From Psychromarinibacter halotolerans (GTDB lineage Bacteria; Pseudomonadota; Alphaproteobacteria; Rhodobacterales; Rhodobacteraceae), in assembly GCF_029168315.1 (NCBI RefSeq), contig NZ_JARGYD010000002.1, forward strand, positions 558,001-622,000: a stretch of DNA of 64,000 bases, in the 5' to 3' direction. Under the pieces are notes generated by a model. That model saw only the letters and a program-made list of their open reading frames with translations. It was not told where the DNA came from and did no database searches. This document shows positions 24,993 through 33,863 of this stretch, in pieces (the stretch's first letter is position 1; every line of letters starts with the position of its first letter). A program made the position numbers and the translations under genes.

Positions 24993-27900
24993 TCGGTGAC
25001 GGTCACGCGGCCCGCGTCGCCGTGGGCGCGGTATTCGGGGCGGTACATGTCCTCGACCGAGGCGGCGGGGTGGTGGAAGCTGCCCGGCGACACCGCGCGC
25101 ACGATATAGCCAAGGCGGAAAGGTTCTTCGGTGAACCAGTCGATGGCGGCAAAGAAGCGGTCCTGCCGGAACTCGGTGGTGCGCACGTCCTCTTCCAGTT
25201 CCAGCCAGTTCAGCGCCTGCACGTCGCCGCCGCGCATCAGGTTCGGGTTATCGATCTCGAACCCGGCGGGCAGCGGGTCGTCGACGATCAGCCGCGCCTC
25301 TGCCTCGGCATGGGGGGTGACCGTCAGCACCGCGACAAGCCGGGTGCCCTGCGCGACCTCGGCGGGGTCCACGGGCGCCCCGTCCATGTCGAAGTACCGG
25401 CGCGAGATGGAATAGCCTTTGCCCGAAGCCGGGGCGGGGACGTTGGGAACGCCGAAGGTGGTCAGGGTGATAGTAGTGGCGTCGGTGCCTTCGTTCTTCA
25501 CCGCAAGCGGGGCAAGGGCGGTGTCGTCCTCGATCACGCGCACCAGCGGGCCGTCCAGCGCGGCGCCGTTCAGGGTCAGGTTGCCAAGCGCGTTGGTGTC
25601 CAGCACCGCGTGGGTGGCCAGCAGCGACCAGACCTGTTCCTGCGTCGACAGGTGTCGGTCGGTGGCGACGGGGGCGATGCTGTCCAGCATGGCGTCGGCG
25701 TCCACCGCGCTGCTGCCCGCCTCGACCGCAAGGGTCAGGACGGCGGCGCGATCCCGCAGGTTGGTGCCGTAGTCAGCGCGCCAGACGTGTTGTTCCGGCG
25801 TTTCGTCCGCGATCATCCGCGCCGCAAGGCCGAACATGCGGTCGGCGCGGGTCGGGTCGCCGTACGCAGCCAGCGCGGCCCCCACCTGCGCCACGGCCAG
25901 CGGCGAGCCGAAGGCGGCGGATTTCACGTCGGCGTAATAGCGCAGGTCCCCGATGGACGCCGCACCTTCGCGGGCCAGAACGTACAGGGCATAGGCCACG
26001 TCTTCGCCGCCGTCGTCGAAATCGGGGGCGTAGTTCACGCGGTTGCGAAGGTTGTCGAGCGCGTTGCGGAAGGCAATGTCCGGCACCGTGTGACCGGCGG
26101 CCTTTGCGCGCGACAGGAAGTCGGTGACATAGGCGTCCAGCCAGAAGTCGCCCGAATCCGCGCGCCACAGGCCGAAGGCGCCGTTCGGGGCTTGCCGGGT
26201 CAGGACGCTGGCGATGGCCTGCCGGATGCGTTCGTCCAGCGCGTGGCGTTCGTCCAGCCCCATCGCCTGTGCCACGGCGTTCATATACAGCAACGGAAGC
26301 GCGCGGCTGGTGGTCTGTTCGGTGCAGCCGTAGGGATAGCGGTCCAGCGCGGCCAGCAGGCCCGGCGCGTCCATCCGCGCGATCGGACCGGCGGCCAGCG
26401 TGGCCGATGCGGTGCCAGCGCGGAAGCCGGTGAACACGTCCCTGTCGAAGGTGAAGGTATCGCCTGCCGCCAGTTCGAACCGCGAGGTCTGGGTGATCTC
26501 GGGGTCGTTCACCTGCACTGGCAGGGTCAGCGTTCTGGTCAGAACCTTGCCGCCGGGCGTGGTCAGCGTGACGTCGATGCTGTGCACCCCGGTGGCGTCG
26601 GCGGTCACCGGAAGGGTCAGCACGACCTTGCCGTCCTGTTCGATGTCAAAACCCGAGGGCACGGCGCGGTTCAGGCGCAGACCGTGCGGCGCGACGTCCA
26701 GTCCGACGCGGCCAGCCGGGCCGCTGGCGTGGACGATTTCCAGCAGCAGGCGCGACGTGTCTCCGGGCGCCATGAAGCGGGGCAAGCTGGCGGTGACCAC
26801 CACGGGATCGCGGACCAGCACGTCCTGCTGCGCCTCGCCCACGCCGGCCGGCGACCAGGCGACGGCCATCAGCCGGACGGTACCGTTGAAGGATGGCAGT
26901 TCGAATTCCGTCCGGGCCACGCCGTCGGCATCGACCTTAAGCGGGCCGGTGAAGAAGGCGACCAGATCCTCGGTCGGGGGCGGCGCGGTGCTGCCGGACA
27001 CGGCGTTGAAGTCACCGCCCGAGCGGACGTTGCCCATGCTGCCGGCCATACCGTCGATCAGGCGTCCGTAGACATCGCGCAGGCCCATTCCCAGCTTTCT
27101 TTGCCCGAAATAGTGACCGCTTGCGTCCGGTGCGTCGAAGCCCGTCAGGTTCAGGATGCCCACGTCGACGGCGGCGATGGTGACATAGGCGTCCTCGCCT
27201 TCGGTCACGCCGTCGACCTTGACGGCGACGTCCATCGTGCCGCGCGGATCGGCCTCGGTCGGCATGTCGAAGGCAACGTTCAGCTTGTGCGGGCCGGGAT
27301 CGACGGCGGCATGGGCGACACCCAGCGCGCGGGCCGGGTTGCGGCCAGCGTCGACATCCATCGGGCGGATCGCCGAGACGGTCACGTAGGCGCCCGCGCC
27401 CCAGTCATCGGTGACGGGCAGATCGAAGGTGTTCTCGCCCTCGGACAGGTCGACCGCCTGCATGTCGATCAGCCGGTTCGAGACGACGGTGATCACCCCC
27501 TTGCCCGGGGAACGCGGCACGACCCGCAGCGTGGCGGTGTCGCCGGGGCGATAGCTTTCGGCGTCCAGCGACAGTTCCAGAAGGTCCGGCGTGGCGGATG
27601 CGTCGGCGCCGCCGTACCAGCCCGCGTAGAACTCGGACGACGCGGCGACATAGTCGGTGCCGGTCGCCTCGACCCGGATCTCGTACCGGCCCCATTCGAC
27701 CGGCGCGGTGATGGTGGCGGGGGCGTCGCCCAGCGTGACGTCGCCCTCGGCCACGATCGAGCGGCGGGTGACGGGCTCCCAGTCCCAGTAGCCGTCGTAG
27801 CTGTACCACTGATACCGGGTCTCGACCTTGCTGACGGTCCAGTGGACGTCCACCGCGGTGCGGGTCTGGCTTTCGTCCAGCGCGATCACTGCGAAAGAGG

Positions 27901-30424
27901 CGTCGGTGTTCTCGGACAGGGTGCCGTCGAAGTTGGGCTTGATGCCGATCACCGGGCCGGTCGGGACCACCGCGTGCGACAGGGTGCGTTCCACCGGGCG
28001 GCCCGAGCCTTCGGCGATGCGCACGGTCACGTCGGCCTGCATCGGGCGGAAGTTCGGGACCAGCTCCGGCAGCTCCAGCGCGACGCTTGCCGCGCCGGAC
28101 GCATCCGTGCGCAGGTCGGCGGGGAAATACCACGCCTCGGTCGGGATCTCTGTGTCGTAGCGACCGAATTCATAGCCCGGGAAGGTGTCGAGCGTCCGGG
28201 TGGAGCGCAGCATCAGGTCGCCTTCGATGGCCAGATCCCCTGCCGGAGCGCCGAACAGGTAATCGGCCTGCACCGTCAGTGGCGCATCTTCGCCCGGCAC
28301 CAGCGGTGCGTCGGGCAGCGACAGGTCGAAGTCGATGCGTTCCGGCAGGAAGTCTTCCACCAGAACGCGGGCCGAGGCGATGGCGGGCAGGTCGGGGTCG
28401 CCGTGGATGTCCAGCCGCCACGCGCCGCGCGGCGCCTCGCCCGAGGTGGAGAAGCTGAAGACGTGGCCGCCCGCGACCGGGTCGGACGACAGGGCGCGGG
28501 CGTATTCGACACCGTCGGGCCGCATCAGGACGGCGACCAGCGGCAGCCCCTCGATCGCCTGTGCCTGCGCATCGCGCACCAGAACGGTGGCGTTGATCGT
28601 CTCGCCCGCGCGATAGGCGCCGCGGTCGGTGGTCAGAAAGGCATCGACGGCGCCCGCGGGCTCGCGCCCTTCGACGCCACGGTCGCTGAGGTCGAACTCG
28701 GGGTCGGTCAGCGACAGAAACGTCAGGTCGTCGCCCGCGCGTGCCAGCACCATCGCGGGCGTCGCGCCGCCGGTGCCGTTCATCAGGCCGGGCGCGAACA
28801 TCGCATAGCCCTGCGCGTCGGTGGTGACGCTGCCCAGTTCGGCGTTGGCACGGGACAGAAGCGTCAGTTCGACCCCCTCAGTGGCGTCGGCGGTGGCGAA
28901 GGACCGGGTGAAGACGTGCAAGCCGTCGACGCCCTGCATGGTGGCAAGACCAAGGTCAGAGACTACGAACCACTGGGTCGCCGCCGCCGCGTCGTAGGGA
29001 TCGGCGCCGGGGATCGCGGCCTTCAGCGCGTAGATGCCGGGATCGAGATCGCCGATGACCTCGGTCAGCGGCAGACGGGTGGTGACATCGGTGTTCAGTT
29101 CGGTCCCGACCTCGCCGGTGCCGGTCCAGACGGTCGAGGCCACGGTGTCCGCGAATTGCTCGTCCGACCACGGCGACAGCGGGCGACCGAACCAGCCCTC
29201 TTGGATCGCGCGCAGAACGGACCGTTCGCTGACCCGGCGCAGGGTCAGTTCAAGGTCGGACAGGTTCACCGTTTCGACCGGGATGTTCACCTCTCCGGTC
29301 GCGGGCAGGATATACGCGCGGCCCGGGAAGCGGACGGCAGGCGACCGGTCGCGAACGTACAGGTTCAGCGTGACGTTCGCCGCAAGCTCTTCGCCGGTGG
29401 CGGCGGGCAGCCCTTCGCGGAAGGTGACCTGATAGCGTTCGCCATGCTCGACACCCTCGATGCACAGGCGGCGCTGGTCGGGTTCGACGATCATCCCGGC
29501 GGACGGAAGCTGCACGTATGTCGAGTAATCGACGCCCGCCTGCACGAGATCCTCGGAGAACTCGGCACAGACGCGCGGACGGGCGCTGTCGCTTTCGACG
29601 TCATGTTCGACGACACGGAAGCCGTACCTGGCGATGGCGTCGTCCAGCAGTTCGGCGGTGTCGGTGCGGGGCGTGACATCCTGCGCCAGCCGCAGCACCG
29701 GGATCATGTCGCGCCCTCGGCCCTTGGCCTTCAGCGCCTCGGCCAGCACCAGAAGCGCGTTGTGCTGCACCGGCGGCGTGTCGGCGCGCAGGTAGGCGTT
29801 GATCGCGGCGGACAGGGCACGGTTGCGATAGGTACGCCGTTCGCTGGACTTCTCGGTTTCGATCGCCAGCGCCAGCAGCGCATATTCCGTCCAGTGGTCG
29901 GGCGCGTCGCTAAGAACGGTGGCCGCGCCGGTGAAGCGGTAGGCAGAAACGATGTTGCCGTTGGCCCGCGCCTCGGCCGCCGATTGCAGCAGGTCTTCGA
30001 CGGTCCAGTCGTTCGGGACATGCGTGTTCGTCAGGTCCAGCGCAAGATCGCGGGCGTCGGAAAGGTCACTGTCGGTCAGGACGTCCAGTTCTGCCGCGCG
30101 GGTCTCGCCCAGTGCCAGCGTCGCGGCGGGCGTGACCAGCACCCGGCCCGAGAACGCGCCTTCGAACACCGATGTCTCGCCGACCTCGGATTTCGGGAAA
30201 CAGGCGCGCGATCGACCGTTGTAGGTGAAGGCGACGCAGCTGTCGTCGGACAGGCAGGCGGTCTCGCAGGCGTTCAGGGTGCTGTCGAAGATCGTGCGGA
30301 TGTCACCGCCCGGAAAGTCGGTGTCGCGGATCAGGCTAAGCCGGCGTTCGGGGATCGGGCTGTCTGCGTGGGCGATGGTCGCAAGCAACAGGGGGACCAC
30401 GGCCAAAATAGGACCGAAACGCAT
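24989..30424 (-). CDS. Bacterial alpha-2-macroglobulin with N-terminal PAN/Apple-like segment
   Basis: The 1811-residue periplasmic protein traps proteases. A signal peptide (MRFGPILAVVPLLLATIAHA) follows a GAGGAG site, which sets the start at 30424. Residues about 45-80 form a Cys-rich PAN/Apple-like segment (CETACLSDDSCVAFTYNGRSRACF). MG-type domains follow; AYRAGETINATVLVRD and RPGDTATLRVVPRSPG are typical. The thioester motif GCTEQ is intact, with Cys at about 1367 and Gln at about 1370, and the complement-like helical domain follows. It is translationally coupled to pbpC. A mirrored open frame on the plus strand is a GC-driven shadow. Confidence 0.94.
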   Translation of the reverse strand: MRFGPILAVVPLLLATIAHADSPIPERRLSLIRDTDFPGGDIRTIFDSTLNACETACLSDDSCVAFTYNGRSRACFPKSEVGETSVFEGAFSGRVLVTPAATLALGETRAAELDVLTDSDLSDARDLALDLTNTHVPNDWTVEDLLQSAAEARANGNIVSAYRFTGAATVLSDAPDHWTEYALLALAIETEKSSERRTYRNRALSAAINAYLRADTPPVQHNALLVLAEALKAKGRGRDMIPVLRLAQDVTPRTDTAELLDDAIARYGFRVVEHDVESDSARPRVCAEFSEDLVQAGVDYSTYVQLPSAGMIVEPDQRRLCIEGVEHGERYQVTFREGLPAATGEELAANVTLNLYVRDRSPAVRFPGRAYILPATGEVNIPVETVNLSDLELTLRRVSERSVLRAIQEGWFGRPLSPWSDEQFADTVASTVWTGTGEVGTELNTDVTTRLPLTEVIGDLDPGIYALKAAIPGADPYDAAAATQWFVVSDLGLATMQGVDGLHVFTRSFATADATEGVELTLLSRANAELGSVTTDAQGYAMFAPGLMNGTGGATPAMVLARAGDDLTFLSLTDPEFDLSDRGVEGREPAGAVDAFLTTDRGAYRAGETINATVLVRDAQAQAIEGLPLVAVLMRPDGVEYARALSSDPVAGGHVFSFSTSGEAPRGAWRLDIHGDPDLPAIASARVLVEDFLPERIDFDLSLPDAPLVPGEDAPLTVQADYLFGAPAGDLAIEGDLMLRSTRTLDTFPGYEFGRYDTEIPTEAWYFPADLRTDASGAASVALELPELVPNFRPMQADVTVRIAEGSGRPVERTLSHAVVPTGPVIGIKPNFDGTLSENTDASFAVIALDESQTRTAVDVHWTVSKVETRYQWYSYDGYWDWEPVTRRSIVAEGDVTLGDAPATITAPVEWGRYEIRVEATGTDYVAASSEFYAGWYGGADASATPDLLELSLDAESYRPGDTATLRVVPRSPGKGVITVVSNRLIDMQAVDLSEGENTFDLPVTDDWGAGAYVTVSAIRPMDVDAGRNPARALGVAHAAVDPGPHKLNVAFDMPTEADPRGTMDVAVKVDGVTEGEDAYVTIAAVDVGILNLTGFDAPDASGHYFGQRKLGMGLRDVYGRLIDGMAGSMGNVRSGGDFNAVSGSTAPPPTEDLVAFFTGPLKVDADGVARTEFELPSFNGTVRLMAVAWSPAGVGEAQQDVLVRDPVVVTASLPRFMAPGDTSRLLLEIVHASGPAGRVGLDVAPHGLRLNRAVPSGFDIEQDGKVVLTLPVTADATGVHSIDVTLTTPGGKVLTRTLTLPVQVNDPEITQTSRFELAAGDTFTFDRDVFTGFRAGTASATLAAGPIARMDAPGLLAALDRYPYGCTEQTTSRALPLLYMNAVAQAMGLDERHALDERIRQAIASVLTRQAPNGAFGLWRADSGDFWLDAYVTDFLSRAKAAGHTVPDIAFRNALDNLRNRVNYAPDFDDGGEDVAYALYVLAREGAASIGDLRYYADVKSAAFGSPLAVAQVGAALAAYGDPTRADRMFGLAARMIADETPEQHVWRADYGTNLRDRAAVLTLAVEAGSSAVDADAMLDSIAPVATDRHLSTQEQVWSLLATHAVLDTNALGNLTLNGAALDGPLVRVIEDDTALAPLAVKNEGTDATTITLTTFGVPNVPAPASGKGYSISRRYFDMDGAPVDPAEVAQGTRLVAVLTVTPHAEAEARLIVDDPLPAGFEIDNPNLMRGGDVQALNWLELEEDVRTTEFRQDRFFAAIDWFTEEPFRLGYIVRAVSPGSFHHPAASVEDMYRPEYRAHGDAGRVTVTE

Positions 30425-30583
30425 AACATGCTCCTCACCTTCTAAAATCCTTGGCGCGACCGTCGCATGGGCGTGACGGCGCAGGCAACGGATTCGCGGG
30501 GGCGTTAACAACCTTTTCATCAAGAATTGGTCATCATGAGGGCAGACCGAACTGTGGCACGGGGCGGACCGGATGCTGGAAAT

Positions 30584-32770
30584 ATGACGACTTCAGACGA
30601 CCTTGTCCGCGAGCGTCGGGCCCGGCTTGCGGCGGAACGTCTTCTGAAGGTGAAGCAGGACGAACTGTTCGAGGCGAACCGCAAGCTGTCGGCGCATGCC
30701 CGCACGCTGTCCGAGGAAGTCGTCGAAAAACGCGAGGAAACGAAGGTCCTGCGGCAGGAAACCGACGCCGTCCGGACCGAGCTTGAGACAGCGCGCGGCG
30801 CGATGATGATCGCAGAGCGGCGCCTGTGGGAATCGATCGAGACGATTCAGGACGGGTTTGCCGTGTTCGACGGGGGCGGGATCATGGTCGCCGCCAACTC
30901 GGCTTTTCTGACCCCGTTCGATGGGCTGGATTGCGTGGCGCCCGGGATCTCTTATCCCGACCTTCTGCGCATCGCGGCAGAGGAAGGGCTTGTCGATACC
31001 GACGACGCCAGCCGCGACGACTGGATCGAGGATATGCTGTGGCGCTGGCAGTCTCCGACGATCCCGCCGCGGGTCGTCCGGTTCTGGAACAACGTCTTCA
31101 TCCGGCTGGTCGACCGGCGGACCGAGGGCGGCGATACCGTGTCGCTGGCGCTGAACATCACCTCGACCATCCGGAACGAGGCAAAGCTGAAGCAGGCCCG
31201 CCACAAGGCAGAGGCCGCGAACCGCGCCAAGTCCGCCTTCCTTGCCAACATGAGCCACGAGATACGGACGCCGATGAACGGCGTCGTCGGCATGGCCCAG
31301 CTGTTGGCAGACTCGCCGTTGGACGAGGAACAGCGTCTCTATGTCGAGACGATACGCTCTTCCGGAGAGGCGCTGCTGGTGCTGATCAACGACGTTCTCG
31401 ACTATTCCAAGATCGAAGCAGACCGCCTGACCCTGCACCCCGAACCCTTCGACCTAGAGGCCGCGGTCTACGAGGTCGTGACGCTGCTGCGGCCGTCGGT
31501 CGGGACCAAGCAGCTGTCGTTGCTGGTCGACTACGACACCTTCATGCCGACATGGTTCATGGGCGATCCCGGGCGGGTGCGCCAGATCCTGACGAACCTT
31601 GTCGGCAACGCGGTCAAGTTCACCGAAGCCGGGCATGTGATGATCCGCGTGTCGTGCCTGCCGGATGGCGGTACAGGGGCGCAGCGGGTGCACGTCACGG
31701 TCGAGGATACCGGGATCGGCATCGCGCCCGACCTGGCCGAGCATATCTTCGGCGAATTCAATCAGGTCGATGACGACCGCAACCGCCGGTTCGAAGGCAC
31801 GGGGCTTGGATTGGCGATCACCAAGCGGCTGGTCGAGATGATGGGGGGCCAGATCTGGGTCGATTCCGTCGTGGGCGAGGGGTCCAGTTTCGGGTGCTAT
31901 CTGCAACTTGACCTTGCCGACGACGCGCCCGGTGCGCTGCCCGGCCCACCGGTCTGGCTGGACCGGGTGCTGTTCGCCGACCCGAACCCCGACGCACGCG
32001 ACATCCTGCGGCGGCAGCTTGCGGCGCAGCGGGTGCGCACCGTGCCCTGCGAAACCGGCGCAGACCTTGTCGCCGCCGGTCCCGGGCAAGGGGATGTCGT
32101 GCTGCTGGACGAGGATCTGCGCGGGTCCGACGCGCGCAAGGTCGCGGCCGATCTGCGGCGCGACGGGTTCACCGGGCCGATCTATCTTCTGTCCGCTGGG
32201 GCCACACAATCCGGCGCCGGGCCGGGACCGGATTTCGATGGCGCGCTGCCCAAGCCGCTGCGGCGGCAGGATGTGGTGCGGGCCCTGTCCGCGCGCCCCG
32301 CGCCCCGTCCGCAGCGCGCTGCAGACAGTGCCTTTACGCCGCTGTCGCTGCGGCGGATGCGCGTGCTGGCGGCAGAGGACAACCGAACCAACCGGCTGGT
32401 GTTTTCAAAGCTGGTGCAATCCGCCGACATCGACCTGCGCTTTGTCGAGAACGGGCAGCAGGCGGTCGACGCGTATATCGAGGATCCCCCCGACGTCGTG
32501 TTCATGGATATCTCCATGCCAGAGGTCGACGGTCGGCAGGCCACCCGCATGATCCGCGAGCATGAAGCTGCGCTGGGCCTGAACCGCGCGCCCGTGGTGG
32601 CGATGACGGCGCACGCGATGGCCGGAGACGAAGAGGAAATCCTTGCCTGCGGGCTGGACAGGTACATGACCAAGCCTTTGAAGAAGGACACCGTGCTGGG
32701 CTATCTGGACGAATTCTGCCCCGATACCTGTCTTCCGCCGCTTGGTGAAGACCTGAAATCCGCGGTTTAG
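30584..32770 (+). CDS. Hybrid sensor histidine kinase with two receiver-like domains
   Basis: The 728-residue cytoplasmic kinase starts with a coiled coil (about 1-90) and a PAS-like domain (SIETIQDGFAVFD). The HisKA phospho-acceptor is H225 in NMSHEIRTPMNG. The ATPase has NLVGNAVKF, DTGIGI and GTGLGLAI. A degenerate receiver (FADPN, LLDEDL) precedes a complete one with the phospho-acceptor D642 in FMDISMPEVDG and a KPLKK lysine. No membrane segment is visible, so it senses an internal signal. The start is uncertain: in-frame starts at 30527 and 30536 lack ribosome sites, and that at 30584 has a weak GGA. No partner regulator is adjacent. Confidence 0.9.
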   Translation: MTTSDDLVRERRARLAAERLLKVKQDELFEANRKLSAHARTLSEEVVEKREETKVLRQETDAVRTELETARGAMMIAERRLWESIETIQDGFAVFDGGGIMVAANSAFLTPFDGLDCVAPGISYPDLLRIAAEEGLVDTDDASRDDWIEDMLWRWQSPTIPPRVVRFWNNVFIRLVDRRTEGGDTVSLALNITSTIRNEAKLKQARHKAEAANRAKSAFLANMSHEIRTPMNGVVGMAQLLADSPLDEEQRLYVETIRSSGEALLVLINDVLDYSKIEADRLTLHPEPFDLEAAVYEVVTLLRPSVGTKQLSLLVDYDTFMPTWFMGDPGRVRQILTNLVGNAVKFTEAGHVMIRVSCLPDGGTGAQRVHVTVEDTGIGIAPDLAEHIFGEFNQVDDDRNRRFEGTGLGLAITKRLVEMMGGQIWVDSVVGEGSSFGCYLQLDLADDAPGALPGPPVWLDRVLFADPNPDARDILRRQLAAQRVRTVPCETGADLVAAGPGQGDVVLLDEDLRGSDARKVAADLRRDGFTGPIYLLSAGATQSGAGPGPDFDGALPKPLRRQDVVRALSARPAPRPQRAADSAFTPLSLRRMRVLAAEDNRTNRLVFSKLVQSADIDLRFVENGQQAVDAYIEDPPDVVFMDISMPEVDGRQATRMIREHEAALGLNRAPVVAMTAHAMAGDEEEILACGLDRYMTKPLKKDTVLGYLDEFCPDTCLPPLGEDLKSAV

Positions 32771-32816
32771 AGCCTGTTTTGGAACCGCACGCCGCGCAAT
32801 GATGTCCAGAAACGCG

Positions 32817-32844
32817 AACGCCCCGCAGCGTGCCGCGGGGCGTT
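32817..32844. terminator. Hairpin between convergent kinase and kdgD genes
   Basis: AACGCCCCGC (32817-32826) pairs perfectly with GCGGGGCGTT (32835-32844) over an eight-base loop. On the minus strand it is followed by CGCGTTTC, a weak T-tract. It probably ends the sugar-acid operon after kdgD. Confidence 0.6.
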
Positions 32845-32877
32845 GGGGGCCGGATGCCGGGCGCGCCCGGTCCGGGG

Positions 32878-33783
32878 TCAGCCGTGGCCTTCGATCAGGT
32901 CTTTCATCATGTCCATCTCTTCGTCGGTCAGCGACATCAGCGGTGTGCGGACCGGGCCGGTGTCGAACCCGCGCAGCTTGACGCCCGCCTTGATCGCCGA
33001 CACCGCATAGCCGGTCTTGCGGTCGCGGATCTTGGCGAAGGGATAGTAGAAGTCGCGCAGCATCTGTTCGCAGGTCGCATCGTCGCCCGACTGAAACGCC
33101 TTGTGGAACTTCAGCGCCGTTTCGGGGACGAAGTTGAACACGGCCGACGAATAGGTGTGCACCCCGGCGCCGCGGAAGGCGTGGGCGAAAAGTTCGTGCG
33201 TCGGCATCCCGCCGATGTAGGACAGCCGGTCGCCAAGCCCCACGGTGATCCGCTTCACCGTGTCGATGTCGCCGGTGCCATCCTTGAAGCCGATAAGGTT
33301 CGGGCAATCGTCGACCAGCCGCTTCAGCGTTTCGGCCGAGCAGACCGACGCGCCGCGGTTGTAGACGATGACGCCCATGTTCGTCGATTTGCAGACGGCG
33401 CGGATATGCGCCTCGATCCCGTCCTGCGGCGCGCCGATCAGATAATGGGGTAGCAGCAGAATACCGTCGCCGCCGGCGGCCTCGATCGACTGGGCCAGAT
33501 CGCAGGCCAGCTTGGTGCCATAGCCGCACCCGGCAAGGATCGGCGCGTTCGGCTGGGATTCTTTCGCGGTCTTCACCACGTCAACGATCTCGGACGGGGT
33601 CAGCGAGAACATCTCGCCCGTGCCGCCTGCCACGATCAGGCCCGCCACCGGGTATTCCGACAACCATTCCATGTGGGCGCGGAAAGCGGACGGGTTGAAC
33701 TCGTCGTTCGAATCGAAGGGCGTGACAGGGAAGGACAGCAGGCCAGCGCGGATGATGTCCTTCAGCTCGTTGGGCGATTTCAT
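32878..33783 (-). CDS. kdgD: 5-dehydro-4-deoxyglucarate dehydratase
   Basis: The 301-residue DHDPS/NAL-family lyase decarboxylates and dehydrates 5-keto-4-deoxyglucarate to alpha-ketoglutarate semialdehyde. GLLSFPVTPFD, VAGGTGEMFSL and the Schiff-base Lys167 in LIGFKDGTGD match KdgD. The C-terminal GPVRTPL segment is also typical. It would feed the adjacent semialdehyde dehydrogenase. A hairpin terminator lies between the two genes, so kdgD may be transcribed at a lower level than the rest of the operon. Confidence 0.92.
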   Translation of the reverse strand: MKSPNELKDIIRAGLLSFPVTPFDSNDEFNPSAFRAHMEWLSEYPVAGLIVAGGTGEMFSLTPSEIVDVVKTAKESQPNAPILAGCGYGTKLACDLAQSIEAAGGDGILLLPHYLIGAPQDGIEAHIRAVCKSTNMGVIVYNRGASVCSAETLKRLVDDCPNLIGFKDGTGDIDTVKRITVGLGDRLSYIGGMPTHELFAHAFRGAGVHTYSSAVFNFVPETALKFHKAFQSGDDATCEQMLRDFYYPFAKIRDRKTGYAVSAIKAGVKLRGFDTGPVRTPLMSLTDEEMDMMKDLIEGHG

Positions 33784-33819
33784 GAGTTTTTCCGTTTGTT
33801 AGAGACGTTTTCTATTTGG

Positions 33820-33853
33820 GCAAAGAAAAGCCCGCCCCGGTGTCGGGGCGGGC
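33820..33853 (-). terminator. Rho-independent terminator upstream of kdgD
   Basis: On the minus strand a 9-bp perfect stem GCCCGCCCC / GGGGCGGGC (33830-33838 with 33845-33853) is followed by TTTTCTTTG. It comes just after the aldehyde dehydrogenase stop and would end or attenuate the long operon before kdgD. Confidence 0.82.
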
Positions 33854-33863
33854 CTGTTGGTCG

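Noticed and set aside
25022..30445. A very long plus-strand open frame opposite the alpha-2-macroglobulin gene
   Set aside because: It mirrors the minus-strand gene, has no recognisable domain and is His/Arg/Gly-rich, as expected of an antisense frame in high-GC DNA.
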